Shown here one piece after another: positions 43,914-53,580 of a DNA stretch of 64,000 bases; the stretch's first letter is position 1; each line of letters starts with the position of its first letter. The stretch is from Chryseobacterium sp. SN22 (GTDB lineage Bacteria > Bacteroidota > Bacteroidia > Flavobacteriales > Weeksellaceae). The position numbers and the translations under genes are program-made. The notes beneath the pieces were generated by a model that saw only the letters and a list, made by a program, of their open reading frames with translations, did not search any database and had not been told where the DNA came from. Location: positions 1 through 64,000 of the forward strand of contig NZ_VTSX01000023.1 in the NCBI RefSeq assembly GCF_008329705.1, read 5' to 3'.

Positions 43914-46589
43914 CTAAAAACTCACATCCAGCCCCACATAAAAATTCGCTTTCATAACCGGAGCGTAGACCATTCCGCCGTCGAAATAATTTCCGAAAGG
44001 ATTCTTCACATCCACGATTGCGTTTTTCTGGTAATACGAGGTAAGGTTTTCGCCACCGGCATAAACCCTGATTTTTTTATTGAAGTTCTTTGAAACCTGG
44101 GCATTCAGAACCGCATAGGATCCGGAGTACGCCGGAAGCCGGAATGCAGCAGGATTGGAGTACGTATCTGGCAGCCTCTGTTTTCCGACAGCATTCAGGG
44201 TGGTATCGAAACTCCAGAATCCGCCCTTGCTGTTTTTATTGGTTGCATAGGCTAAATTCACAAACCCTCTGTGTTTCGCCATGAAAGGAACTTCTCTTCT
44301 TCCGCTCAGGTAATCGGCCTGAACATCGTAATATTTGTAAGCCAAGCGGACCTTAAAATTCTTAAACGGCATAAAATCCCACTGCGTCTGGAATGAATTG
44401 GCAAATGATTTTCCTTCCAGGTTATAAAAGACCAGCTGCTGAGGGGAACGGTCCGGATCCACCATCACCTGATCCTGAAAATCGGTCCTGAAAAAATCGG
44501 CCACAACGGTTGATTTCCTTCCGAAGATTTTAAACTCCTGCTGCAGGCTGGCTCCGTAGTTCCAGGCGATTTCAGGTTTAAGGCCGTAGATGTTCCCGCC
44601 GTTCCCCAGGATCTGAATGCTTCTGTTAGAGGCAAAATACTGCTGGCTTTCCGCGAAAACATTGGCTGTTCTGAAACCTCTGCCCGCAGAAAGTCTCAGG
44701 ATGGTCTGCGGCGTAAAATCATATTTGAAATTCAGTCTTGGAGTAAGCTGCGTTCCTGCCAGATTGTGGAAATCCACCCGTGCACCGGCGACCAAAGTAT
44801 ATTTCAGTCCGGTTAAGGTATATTCCGCAAAGGCTCCGGGAACGATTTCATTTCTTTTGAAGTTCCCCGTTAAATAGGTTTCGTCATAGCCGTCATACAT
44901 AAAGCTTGCCCCGGCTTTATATTTATGGTTGGTATTTCCTAAAATACTTTCAAAAATAAGATTTGAATAATACGTCTGCTGCTTTCCGGAGTAATTTCTC
45001 AATCCGAAGAAGCTGTCCTGCTGATGATAGGTATACTGGTTCATCCAACCTAAGCTCTGGTACGGCTTTCCTTTGAAAACATAGCCGGTTTTATTCCATA
45101 CCTGGAATCTGGAAATATCAATGCCAACGCCATAGAGCGACTGTTTTTCCTGCGGGATTTTTTTATCGAAGCCGATCTGTCCGGAAGTCCTCTCATCCTT
45201 AATGAAATTGATCCCGAAATGTGAACCGAGTCCCGATTTTTCAAGATCATTGTAATTGAGCAAATAAGCGGCATTCAGCTGGGTTCCTTTCGGCCGGTCC
45301 AGAAAACCGTCGTCATTCATATCCGTATCACCGAAGGTACCGTTTCCGTGAAGCAGGAAAGTCTGTGACCATTTTTCATTGATCGGCGAAACGCTAGTGA
45401 TATTGGCTTCGGTTCTTCCGTTGAAATCGGCGAACAGGTTTAATGAAGTTTCGGGCTCTTTGGCATTTTTCAGCAGTTCGGTATTGATCTGTCCGGTAAT
45501 GCTTTCATAGCCGTTGGTTACCGTACTGCCGCCTTTGGTAAGCTGAATGCTTTCAATCCACCGTCCCGGGATGAAATTCAGTCCGTACGCGGAAGCCAGT
45601 CCGCGGATTTCAGGCAGCAGTTCTTTCGTTAAACTGGTGTATTTTTGGTCTAACCCCAGCATTTTCAGCTGCTTGGTTCCCGTTACCGCATTGCTGAAAG
45701 ATACGTCTACCGTAGCGTTGGTTTCAAAGCTTTCGGATAAATTACAGCAGGCGGCTTTCAATAATTCTTTTTTATCAATATTAAAAACCAGTCCGGCTTC
45801 TTTCTTCTGTAATGAAGTCGAGGCTTTCGACCCTGTTATTGTTACGCCTTCAATGGCTTTTCCGGCAGAACGTTCAGCATTGGAAACAGTATGCTCCAAG
45901 TGTTCCTGTGCTTCAGCTTCTTCTGAATGAACTTTCGGATTGGCTTCCCCAAAAGGGATTGCCCGGTCATAAAGACAGCAGGAGGGAAGGTTTTTATAGA
46001 TATTGTCGTTGGATCTGTACTTTTCGTTATCGTGACCGACCTCTGCTATTTTCTTTAAAATCTTATCGGATGAAGTTTTAGCCAAATCAAAATTTAGGGC
46101 TACGGTCTGGGTTTCCGCATTCCATTCGGCAGCATCGGCACCGGCCTCTTTAGCTGCCTTTTCAATCCTGGCCTTGCAGGATTCGCAGTTGCCTTTTACG
46201 TAAAATTCGTTTTCCTTTTTTACAGGATAATCGGGCTTTTCTGTAGTTACAATCTGTGCACTCCGCTCATAATGGCAGCAGCCGGGAAGAGCCTGATAAC
46301 TGCTTTCAGAAGCTTTGAATTTTTCATTGTCATGGCCGGCATCAGCTACTTCTTTTAAGATCCCGTCTGCAGAAACGGCATTATCGGTTTCTATGGTTAA
46401 CGTCTGAAGGTCTACGGAATAAACCGCTGTTTTAGCCCCTGCTTTTTTGGCGGCGCTTTCAATCCTTTCTTTACACATATTGCAGTTCCCTTTTACCATA
46501 AAACTGTTTTTTGAAAGACTTTGGGCAGATATAAAGGAGGCAGATACTAAGAATATACCAAGAATAATCCTGGAAATATATAATTTCAT
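43914..46589 (-). CDS. TonB-dependent receptor with two N-terminal heavy-metal-associated domains
   Basis: An 891-residue outer-membrane receptor with a signal peptide (residues 1-22). Two HMA domains follow, each with a CxxC metal site (GNCNMC, Cys 36/39; GNCESC, Cys 135/138) and each ending in a CC motif (PGCC and PSCC). Then come a plug domain (about 245-370) and a 22-strand-type barrel ending NFYVGLDVSF. The usual carboxypeptidase-like N-terminal domain is absent; the HMA pair replaces it. With the adjacent Cys/His-rich genes this indicates copper or related soft-metal handling. Uptake versus sensing or export cannot be told from sequence. Confidence 0.88.
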   Translation of the reverse strand: MKLYISRIILGIFLVSASFISAQSLSKNSFMVKGNCNMCKERIESAAKKAGAKTAVYSVDLQTLTIETDNAVSADGILKEVADAGHDNEKFKASESSYQALPGCCHYERSAQIVTTEKPDYPVKKENEFYVKGNCESCKARIEKAAKEAGADAAEWNAETQTVALNFDLAKTSSDKILKKIAEVGHDNEKYRSNDNIYKNLPSCCLYDRAIPFGEANPKVHSEEAEAQEHLEHTVSNAERSAGKAIEGVTITGSKASTSLQKKEAGLVFNIDKKELLKAACCNLSESFETNATVDVSFSNAVTGTKQLKMLGLDQKYTSLTKELLPEIRGLASAYGLNFIPGRWIESIQLTKGGSTVTNGYESITGQINTELLKNAKEPETSLNLFADFNGRTEANITSVSPINEKWSQTFLLHGNGTFGDTDMNDDGFLDRPKGTQLNAAYLLNYNDLEKSGLGSHFGINFIKDERTSGQIGFDKKIPQEKQSLYGVGIDISRFQVWNKTGYVFKGKPYQSLGWMNQYTYHQQDSFFGLRNYSGKQQTYYSNLIFESILGNTNHKYKAGASFMYDGYDETYLTGNFKRNEIVPGAFAEYTLTGLKYTLVAGARVDFHNLAGTQLTPRLNFKYDFTPQTILRLSAGRGFRTANVFAESQQYFASNRSIQILGNGGNIYGLKPEIAWNYGASLQQEFKIFGRKSTVVADFFRTDFQDQVMVDPDRSPQQLVFYNLEGKSFANSFQTQWDFMPFKNFKVRLAYKYYDVQADYLSGRREVPFMAKHRGFVNLAYATNKNSKGGFWSFDTTLNAVGKQRLPDTYSNPAAFRLPAYSGSYAVLNAQVSKNFNKKIRVYAGGENLTSYYQKNAIVDVKNPFGNYFDGGMVYAPVMKANFYVGLDVSF

Positions 46590-46698
46590 GGGTTTAAAAA
46601 ATTTAGGTTAAATTAAATTTAATGCAGCAGTATAGCAATTTAATCATCTGATAATCATTGATAAATTGCTAACGTGATGCGTTATTGAATTTGTTTAA

Positions 46699-47073
46699 TT
46701 AACCTATTTTCGGCGGTTGCCAGATTTCTTTTAAACGGCCTGAAAGATACGGGTCCGAATATTCGAACGGTAAATTTTTATCGGATTGATAATACGGAAT
46801 CTCCGCCTGCGGATTCTTGGCATACGGCGTTTCTATATAATTGTAGCAGGTAACGCAGGTAGAACAGCAATCGTCGTTGCATGAAGATTTCTTCCCTTGC
46901 TTACCATGATTTTCTTTGGAGTGCTGCTGATGCTGATGGTCTTTTTTGCAACAGCTCATTTCAGAATCATTTTTGCAGCAGGTTTCCTGCCTGTTCTGGG
47001 CATAGAAATTATCTTTAGGAACCAGAAAAATCCCCAAACAGAAAATAAGCGTTATGATCTGAAATAATTTCAT
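46699..47073 (-). CDS. exported Cys/His-rich metal-binding protein
   Basis: A 124-residue protein starting at ATG 47073 (MKLFQIITLIFCLGIFLVP), with a signal peptide. The mature N-terminal half is packed with CC pairs and His (TCCKNDSEMSCCKKDHQHQQH, then DDCCSTC); the second half is ordinary. It probably binds copper or zinc in the periplasm. It lies between the His/Cys-repeat lipoprotein and the HMA-TonB receptor, all on one strand. Confidence 0.78.
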   Translation of the reverse strand: MKLFQIITLIFCLGIFLVPKDNFYAQNRQETCCKNDSEMSCCKKDHQHQQHSKENHGKQGKKSSCNDDCCSTCVTCYNYIETPYAKNPQAEIPYYQSDKNLPFEYSDPYLSGRLKEIWQPPKIG

Positions 47074-47091
47074 GCTGCAAAAGTACAAAAT

Positions 47092-47733
47092 TTACGGCAA
47101 AGCTTCACCAACTTTCACGGCGCAGTTGTGCCAAGGTTCTCCGTGAGGAGGGTTCACCGCAGGTTTAGGTCCTGTAGGCACCCGGGTGGAAGCAGGCGCC
47201 GGAGTGTTTTGTGCCACTGCCTGCTGAACCGGTTGCTGTACGGGAGCAGGTTTGCTGTTCAGCGGCTGTCCTACGGGAATATCGCATCGGTGTCCCGGTT
47301 CTCCGTGAGGCGGGTTCATGCCTTTTGGGGTTACGGTTTTTGCTTTTCCGCTTTTATCAACGGTAAACTTTCCGGGCTGCAGGGCATTCGGATCAATCTG
47401 GATGGCCTGTCCCTGCTGAGTATTTACGGTAAGGTTCTGTGCATTCTGTTGTTGAGGAGCTGAATTTAAAGGCTGCCCGACAGGGATGTCGCACCGGTGT
47501 CCCGGCTGTCCGTGAGGTGGATTCATACCGGCCGATGTTACGGTGGCCGTTCCGGAACCGGAAGTGGTGGTAATGCCCGCCTGATCTATCAGCGAAGCTT
47601 TCGGAGCCTGATTTACAGGAGAAGCTGGCTGTTTAACACCTGCTTCTTCTGCAATATAGGTCGCTCTTTCATCTTTTTTACAGGAAACGGCTACTATGGA
47701 TAAGGCCATCAGACCTAATAACGTATTCTTCAT
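47092..47733 (-). CDS. lipoprotein with three NPPHGxPxHxC repeats
   Basis: A 213-residue lipoprotein; ATG 47733 (MKNTLLGLMALSIVAVSC) with lipobox and Cys near residue 18. Three copies of the motif NPPHG(Q/E)P(G/W)H(R/N)C lie in the mature part at spacings of about 70 and 50 residues. The first two are followed by DIPVGQPLNS, the third by AVKVGEALP. Each copy has two His and one Cys, a likely soft-metal site. Pro/Gln/Ala-rich linkers separate them. Confidence 0.8.
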   Translation of the reverse strand: MKNTLLGLMALSIVAVSCKKDERATYIAEEAGVKQPASPVNQAPKASLIDQAGITTTSGSGTATVTSAGMNPPHGQPGHRCDIPVGQPLNSAPQQQNAQNLTVNTQQGQAIQIDPNALQPGKFTVDKSGKAKTVTPKGMNPPHGEPGHRCDIPVGQPLNSKPAPVQQPVQQAVAQNTPAPASTRVPTGPKPAVNPPHGEPWHNCAVKVGEALP

Positions 47734-47802
47734 ATAAAACAAAATTAGCAAAACATTTTGAATTGCTTTGCTAATTTTATTTTTGTAATCGATATTTAGG
47801 AA

Positions 47803-48489
47803 TTAATTCTTAACCAGAAGCCGGAATCCTTCACCGTGTACGTTGATGATTTCCAATCCTTCATCGTCTTTCAGCAGCTTACGGAGTTTCGCGATGTAAA
47901 CGTCCATACTTCTTGCCGTAAAATAGTTTTCTTTCTTCCAGATTTTTCTCAAGGCAAGATCCCTTGGCATAAAATCGTTTCTGTGGATGCACAAAAGCTT
48001 CAGCAGCTCATTCTCTTTCGGGGAAAGCTTGTATTCATTATCGCCAACGCGTAGTTGTCTCAACATGGAATCAAAGAAAATGTTGCTGATCTTGAACTGT
48101 TCCTGCTCTTCATTTTCCAGGGTTGAGCTTCTCTGAAGGATGGCCTTGATTTTATATAAAAGCAATTCCGTATCAAAAGGCTTGGTGATATAATCGTCGG
48201 CACCCAGCTGATAGCCCTTCAGGATGTCTTCTCTCATATTTCTGGCCGTAAGGAAAATGATCGGCGTATTTTTATCGATTTTTTTAACGTCTTCAGCTAA
48301 GGAGAACCCGTCTTTTTTTGGCATCATCACGTCGAAAATACAGATATCGAATTCATTTTCCGTAAATTCTTTCAATCCCTGTTCTCCATCGGTGGCAAGA
48401 GTAACTTCAAAATTATTTATCGTTAAATAATCCTTCAGCACTGCCCCGAAACTCTGGTCGTCTTCTACTAATAATATTCTGTTGCTCAT
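47803..48489 (-). CDS. OmpR-family response regulator (RprY-like)
   Basis: A 228-residue regulator with receiver domain (Asp in IFDVMMPKKDG, about residue 53; Thr in FLTARN; Lys in ITKPFDTE) and a C-terminal winged helix (KLSPKENELLKLL, YIAKLRKLL). Sequence and pairing resemble RprX-RprY of Bacteroidota. It lies 76 bp downstream of the kinase gene and just above the metal-binding genes. Confidence 0.92.
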   Translation of the reverse strand: MSNRILLVEDDQSFGAVLKDYLTINNFEVTLATDGEQGLKEFTENEFDICIFDVMMPKKDGFSLAEDVKKIDKNTPIIFLTARNMREDILKGYQLGADDYITKPFDTELLLYKIKAILQRSSTLENEEQEQFKISNIFFDSMLRQLRVGDNEYKLSPKENELLKLLCIHRNDFMPRDLALRKIWKKENYFTARSMDVYIAKLRKLLKDDEGLEIINVHGEGFRLLVKN

Positions 48490-48565
48490 AGTTTTAAATT
48501 ATTAAAGTTAATAATCAGAATGAACCCGTCACTCTTTTCTTCTATATTTTGTCTTGGTTTTTTAA

Positions 48566-50113
48566 TCAGCTCATCGGCAGCTTGATCGTAAATGTACTTC
48601 CTTTTCCTTTGTAGGAATCTACGATAATCTGTCCTTTATGAAGTTCTACAATTTTTTTTACATAGGAAAGTCCTAATCCCTGTCCTTTTACATTATGGAT
48701 GTTCCCGGTCTCTTCCCTGAAGAATTTCTCGAAAATTTTGGTTTTGTTCTGGGTTTCCATTCCCATTCCTTTATCTGAAACTTCAATTACATAAAAATGG
48801 CCTTCGTTTTTGGTGCGGATCGTAATTTCCGGTGCTTCCGGCGAATACTTATTGGCGTTATCCAGAAGGTTTACCAGCATATTGGAAATATGGAATTCGT
48901 CTATTTTAAAAGTATAATTGGTAGCATTGAATTCCTGGATAAGCTTTCCGTTTCTCTGCTGGACGATCAGGTTAAAAGATTCCGTCGTCCTGCGGATCAG
49001 TTCGCGTACATTTGTCTCTCTCAGGAATAATTTCACTTCGTTCCTTTCCAGCTTCGACATGTTCAGAACGTTCTCCACCTGTTTTTTCATTCTCAGGTTT
49101 TCCTGCTTGATCAGTTCCGAATAGTATTTTACTTTATCTGGATTAGTCGCAATCTTATCATTGGCCAAGGAATCGGTGGCGACGGAAATCGTTGCCAGCG
49201 GCGTTTTGAATTCATGAGACATGTTATTGATGAAATCCGTTTTCACTTCCGCCAGCTTTTTCTGCTTCATCATATAATTGATGGAAATGATATAAATGCC
49301 CAGGATCGTCAGCAGGGAGAGAAATGTTCCCAGAAGCATCGGCCAGTTGTTCATCGCCAGTGAGTAGTCCTTTTTCGGGAAAACGAGGGCTAAATTGTAT
49401 AAAGTTCTTTCTTTTTGGTCCGTAAACAGGGGATAGCTGTACGTATTGTTGTCTTTCCGGTCTTTATAGTCCCTGCTCACCACTTTAGTGAGGTTGTTAT
49501 TCTTATCGATGATGCCGTATCCGAATTTGGCGGAAATCCCGCGGATCCTGAGCTCTTTGGTAATCACGGAATCCAGGACTTTGGGATTTACCCTTTTTGA
49601 GATCGGAAGGTTATTGCCTACAATTTTGGCATATTCCTTCATCGAATAATCCCCGTTTTCGATATCCTGGTTCAGGTCTGCAGTAAGGATACCGCGGTCG
49701 GTCGTATCCCGTTTTATTTTATAGGCCGCTTCGTCCGTGTATAATTTGGTAAGCTTGATGGAATCCCCTTTCTGCGAAATCGGGAGCTGGCTTTTTTCAA
49801 TGATGTTTTTCAGGTAAATGATCTGCCGCTGCTTCCCGGAATCCTCTACCTGTTGAATCGTCGTTAAAGTAGGCTGCTCGCTGTTGGCCAGAATATTGTT
49901 CCTGAAATCTTTGTTTTCAACATTTAAATATTTATCGAGTTCGATTTCGCCGATATTTTTTGTTGTTCCTTCCAGGGCAGAATAAACTTTTGAGGAAAAA
50001 TCCTGTTCCAGGGCGCCATAATAATTTTTCAGCCAATAAAACTGGAGCGTGACAAAGACAATCAGTGAGATCGTCATGAACACCGAAATTATTGGAATGA
50101 ATTTATTATTCAT
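48566..50113 (-). CDS. sensor histidine kinase (RprX-like)
   Basis: A 515-residue kinase with membrane helices at about residues 7-27 and 257-280, a large periplasmic sensor between them, HisKA (FINNMSHEFKTPLATIS, His near 302) and HATPase (NLLDNANKYS, DKGMGME, GQGLGLSYV). The HAMP domain is weak or absent, as in RprX-type kinases. It precedes its response regulator in the same operon. Confidence 0.92.
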   Translation of the reverse strand: MNNKFIPIISVFMTISLIVFVTLQFYWLKNYYGALEQDFSSKVYSALEGTTKNIGEIELDKYLNVENKDFRNNILANSEQPTLTTIQQVEDSGKQRQIIYLKNIIEKSQLPISQKGDSIKLTKLYTDEAAYKIKRDTTDRGILTADLNQDIENGDYSMKEYAKIVGNNLPISKRVNPKVLDSVITKELRIRGISAKFGYGIIDKNNNLTKVVSRDYKDRKDNNTYSYPLFTDQKERTLYNLALVFPKKDYSLAMNNWPMLLGTFLSLLTILGIYIISINYMMKQKKLAEVKTDFINNMSHEFKTPLATISVATDSLANDKIATNPDKVKYYSELIKQENLRMKKQVENVLNMSKLERNEVKLFLRETNVRELIRRTTESFNLIVQQRNGKLIQEFNATNYTFKIDEFHISNMLVNLLDNANKYSPEAPEITIRTKNEGHFYVIEVSDKGMGMETQNKTKIFEKFFREETGNIHNVKGQGLGLSYVKKIVELHKGQIIVDSYKGKGSTFTIKLPMS

Positions 50114-50318
50114 TTATTGTTTTTTAATAGTTTCTTAAAATAATGAATGTTAAAATTATTATTTTATGATTTGATAAACAAAAAATAAGCCGTTAAATTG
50201 TGTAATTTTTCTTAAAACTCTAATTTTTAACATTTATTTAGAAATTTTTTAAAATGTGGTACGCTAAATAGCGGTACTGAAAATAAAGTGTAGCTTTATA
50301 TAAACAAAAATATCTTTT

Positions 50319-50816
50319 ATGGAATCCAAAATTATTTTTAACAAAGATCTCGATGCCCATAGCATCTATGTAATGAAAATCTATGATGCTCAAGTATCAG
50401 AAGTCTGGGATTATTTTACAAAATCCGAATTGCTGGACCAGTGGTGGGCACCAAAGCCCTGGAAACGCGAAACGAAGACCCAGGATTTTAAGGAAGATGG
50501 TATCTGGCTGTATGCGATGACCGGGCCGGATAGTGACCGGCATTATGCCAGGGTAAAGTACGGGGAAATTACTGAACACCGGAGCTTCGACGGCAGCGGT
50601 TCTTTCTGTGATGAAAACGGAAATACCAATCCTGATTTTCCGGAAGTGAAGTGGCTTTTCGGCTTTACAGGAGTAGAAGAGGGGGCAAAAGTTACGGTCA
50701 ATATCTATTTTCCAAACGAAGAATCTTTAAAAAAACTATTGGAGATGGGTTTCGAGGAAGGATTTAAAACCGGACTTCATCAATTGGAAGAAATTCTCAG
50801 TGATTTGAAAAGATAA
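50319..50816 (+). CDS. SRPBCC/AHSA1-domain protein
   Basis: A 165-residue START-like fold protein related to the Aha1 C-terminal domain family (VWDYFTKSELLDQWWAPKPWKRE, then YFPNEESLKKLLEMGFEEGFKTGLHQLEEIL). Such proteins bind hydrophobic ligands in an open cavity. No partner gene is coupled to it, and a terminator follows directly. Confidence 0.87.
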   Translation: MESKIIFNKDLDAHSIYVMKIYDAQVSEVWDYFTKSELLDQWWAPKPWKRETKTQDFKEDGIWLYAMTGPDSDRHYARVKYGEITEHRSFDGSGSFCDENGNTNPDFPEVKWLFGFTGVEEGAKVTVNIYFPNEESLKKLLEMGFEEGFKTGLHQLEEILSDLKR

Positions 50817-50830
50817 TAATTTGAAGATAA

Positions 50831-50863
50831 AAAAAGGAAAGTAGTTTTCTACTTTCCTTTTTA
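50831..50863. terminator. bidirectional terminator
   Basis: AAAGGAAAGTAG-TTTT-CTACTTTCCTTT with A- and T-runs on both sides, between two convergent genes. Confidence 0.88.
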
Positions 50864-50910
50864 GTTAACATTCTGAAAATTAATTTTCAAATTATCTTAT
50901 TAAGCCATTT

Positions 50911-51255
50911 TCAAATTAACTCTTCATCCTGGAAATACTGGATGATGGCCTTTTTCATTAAAAGCTGCTGTTCATTAGGCTTCAGTTCCGGAAGTTCTTC
51001 CAGTTGATCAAAATGCGGATATCCGTCATCGTCGTAATGCGAAAATTTGTAATACCCGAAAGGCTCCAATAGCCTGCATACGGCAATATGAAGAAGGTTT
51101 ACCTTATCGTCCTTTGTATATTTCTGCTGGCCGCTGCCGAGTTCCTGAAGGCCTATCAGGAAAAGATAGGTTTCAATCGGTGCGTTTTTTTCCGTATCAA
51201 AATTTTCAATGAAAAATTGTTCTACTTTCTGCCAGTATTCTGCTTCGTTCGTCAT
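50911..51255 (-). CDS. conserved small hypothetical protein
   Basis: A 114-residue acidic cytoplasmic protein; ATG 51255 (MTNEAEYWQKVEQFF) is preferred over the longer frame from 51348, whose first 31 residues are basic and non-homologous. Mostly helical (APIETYLFLIGLQELGSG, KDDKVNLLHIAVCRLLEPFGYY). It looks like a small family found across Flavobacteriia. It is followed 55 bp later by the convergent terminator. Function unknown. Confidence 0.7.
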   Translation of the reverse strand: MTNEAEYWQKVEQFFIENFDTEKNAPIETYLFLIGLQELGSGQQKYTKDDKVNLLHIAVCRLLEPFGYYKFSHYDDDGYPHFDQLEELPELKPNEQQLLMKKAIIQYFQDEELI

Positions 51256-51446
51256 AATGTATAAATAAATTCTCCTGATGGTTACTGGTGTTCTGCGTTT
51301 AAGATTTTGCCGAATCCTGTTTCCCGGCAAGGTCCAGAAACTGCTCAACTTTTAATCCTTCTTTTCCTGCAGATATTCCTGTTTTTCAGTTCCGTTTATT
51401 CTGCTCTTTTGAAACAATGCCAATAAATAATCAGGAGGGTTACATC

Positions 51447-53492
51447 TTAATTTTTATTTTCCAGTTTTATTAAAAATGCGTATTCCAGTGCGTCTTCTTT
51501 CAGCGATTCAAATCTTCCGCTGGCCCCGCCGTGGCCTGCACTCATATCGGTCTTGAAAACCAGAAGGTTGTTATCCGTTTTCAGCTCCCTGAGCTTGGCC
51601 GTCCATTTAGCCGGCTCCCAGTACTGAACCTGCGAATCATGCAATCCGGTAGTAATCAGTGCGTTCGGGTAATCTTTGGCTTCTACATTGTCGTACGGCG
51701 AATATTCCTTCATATAATGGTAATATTCTTTGTCATTCGGATTTCCCCATTCGTCATATTCCCCGGTGGTTAACGGGATGGTATCATCCAGCATGGTGGT
51801 TACCACATCCACAAAAGGAACCTGCGCCACAATCCCATTAAATAAAGCAGGCTCATAATTCATTACGGCTCCTACCAACAGGCCTCCGGCGCTTCCGCCC
51901 ATGGCGTACAAGTGTTTTGAGGAGGTATAATTTTCTTTAATTAAAAACTTTCCGGCATCAATAAAATCGAAGAACGTATTTTTCTTAAACAGCATTTTTC
52001 CGTCTTCATACCATTCTCTTCCCAGATATTCACCGCCCCGGATATGGGCGATGGCATAAATAAAGCCCCGGTCCAGGATCGATAACCTTACATTTGAGAA
52101 ACTTGCATCCACGGTATGTCCGTAGCTTCCGTATCCGTACAGCAGCAATGGGGTATCCGCAGAATTTTTCGTGTCTTTATGATACACCAGAGAAATGGGG
52201 ATTCTGGATTCTCCGTCTCTGGAATCCGCCCAGATTCTTTCGGAAATATAGTTTTCCGCAAAAAATTTTCCACCCAGTACTTCCTGCTGTTTTAGGAGAA
52301 CGGTGGTCTTGTCCTTCATGTTGTATTCATACGTTGAACTCGGCTGGGTTAAAGACGTATAACCATAGCGCAGGATTTCCGTATCGAATTCAAGATTTAC
52401 CCCGATATAAGCCGTATAGGTAGGATCGGAGAACGGCAGGTAATGCGATTCCCGGGTTTTCTCATCGATGATTTTGATCTGTAAAAGACCCTGCTCCCTT
52501 TCTTCAAGAACCAGATAATTTTTAAAGATCTCAAAACCTTCCAACAGCACTTCAGGACGGTGCGGGATTACATCCACCCAGTTTTCCATGCTGCAGCTGT
52601 TTATTTTTGTCTTTACGATTTTAAAGTTAAAAGCATCATCTGCATTGGTAATGATGTAAAATTCGTCTTCGTAATGTTCCACGGAATATTCCAAGTCATC
52701 GATCCTCGGCTGAATAATCTTCCAGTCCGCAAAAACATCGTCGGAAGGGATAAACCGGTGCTCATCTGAAATTGTGCTGGAGCTGGCGATGAAAATATAT
52801 TCCAGGGATTTCGTTTTGAAAACATTCACGTCAAAAGTTTCGTCTTTCTCATGGAAAATCAGCACATCCTCGGAAGCGTCGGTTCCCAGTTTGTGGCGGT
52901 ACACCTGAAAGGCCCTCAGACTTTCGTCTTTACGGATGTAAAAAACATGTTCGTTATCATTTCCCCAGACTGCTTTGCCGGTGGTATTTTCAATTTTATC
53001 CGGAAGGATTTCCCCGGTTTTCAGATTTTTAAAATTGATGCTGTAAATTCTTCGGCTTACCTTATCCGATGAAAAAGAAGCCAGTTCGTTATTCGGTGAA
53101 ACGGCAACACTTCCTACTTCAAAGTAGCTTTCGCCTTCTGCCAGCACATTTACATCCAAGATGATTTCCTCTTCATTTTCCAGGGTCTGGTGCTTTCTGC
53201 AGAAAATAGGATATTCTTTCCCTTCTTCGTAACGTACAATGTACCAATATCCGTTGAAAAAATAGGGTAAAGACTCGTCGTCTTTCTTATACCGGGCCTT
53301 CATCTCTTCAAAAAGTTCTTCCTGCAGCGGTTCCGTGTCTTTCATCACGAAATCGGCATAGGCGTTTTCTTCTTCAAGATATTTAATGACTTCCGGATTT
53401 TCCCTTTCATTGAGCCAGAAATAGCTGTCCGTTCTTTGATCACCGTGTGTTTCGAGGAGTTTTTCTATTTTTTTTGCCTTTGGAGCTTCCAT
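51447..53492 (-). CDS. S9-family oligopeptidase (protease II-like)
   Basis: A 681-residue serine peptidase of the prolyl oligopeptidase family, subfamily oligopeptidase B. The N-terminal part is a beta-propeller (about 70-400). The C-terminal alpha/beta-hydrolase domain has Ser in GGSAGGLLVG (about residue 530), Asp in GLHDSQVQYWEP (about 615) and His in SAGHGGASGRF (about 652). No signal peptide, so it cleaves short basic-residue peptides in the cytoplasm. Confidence 0.92.
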   Translation of the reverse strand: MEAPKAKKIEKLLETHGDQRTDSYFWLNERENPEVIKYLEEENAYADFVMKDTEPLQEELFEEMKARYKKDDESLPYFFNGYWYIVRYEEGKEYPIFCRKHQTLENEEEIILDVNVLAEGESYFEVGSVAVSPNNELASFSSDKVSRRIYSINFKNLKTGEILPDKIENTTGKAVWGNDNEHVFYIRKDESLRAFQVYRHKLGTDASEDVLIFHEKDETFDVNVFKTKSLEYIFIASSSTISDEHRFIPSDDVFADWKIIQPRIDDLEYSVEHYEDEFYIITNADDAFNFKIVKTKINSCSMENWVDVIPHRPEVLLEGFEIFKNYLVLEEREQGLLQIKIIDEKTRESHYLPFSDPTYTAYIGVNLEFDTEILRYGYTSLTQPSSTYEYNMKDKTTVLLKQQEVLGGKFFAENYISERIWADSRDGESRIPISLVYHKDTKNSADTPLLLYGYGSYGHTVDASFSNVRLSILDRGFIYAIAHIRGGEYLGREWYEDGKMLFKKNTFFDFIDAGKFLIKENYTSSKHLYAMGGSAGGLLVGAVMNYEPALFNGIVAQVPFVDVVTTMLDDTIPLTTGEYDEWGNPNDKEYYHYMKEYSPYDNVEAKDYPNALITTGLHDSQVQYWEPAKWTAKLRELKTDNNLLVFKTDMSAGHGGASGRFESLKEDALEYAFLIKLENKN

Positions 53493-53528
53493 TCAATATT
53501 AATTCTTGTTCAAATTTAGTTAAAAAAA

Positions 53529-53557
53529 AACCATCTTTCCTGTATGAAAAGACGGTT
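53529..53557 (-). terminator. terminator of hemD
   Basis: AACCATCTTT and AAAGACGGTT arms (one G-T pair) with a run of nine T on the minus strand, about 25 bp after the hemD stop. Confidence 0.8.
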
Positions 53558-53580
53558 GCTTTATATTTTTATATTAAAAC

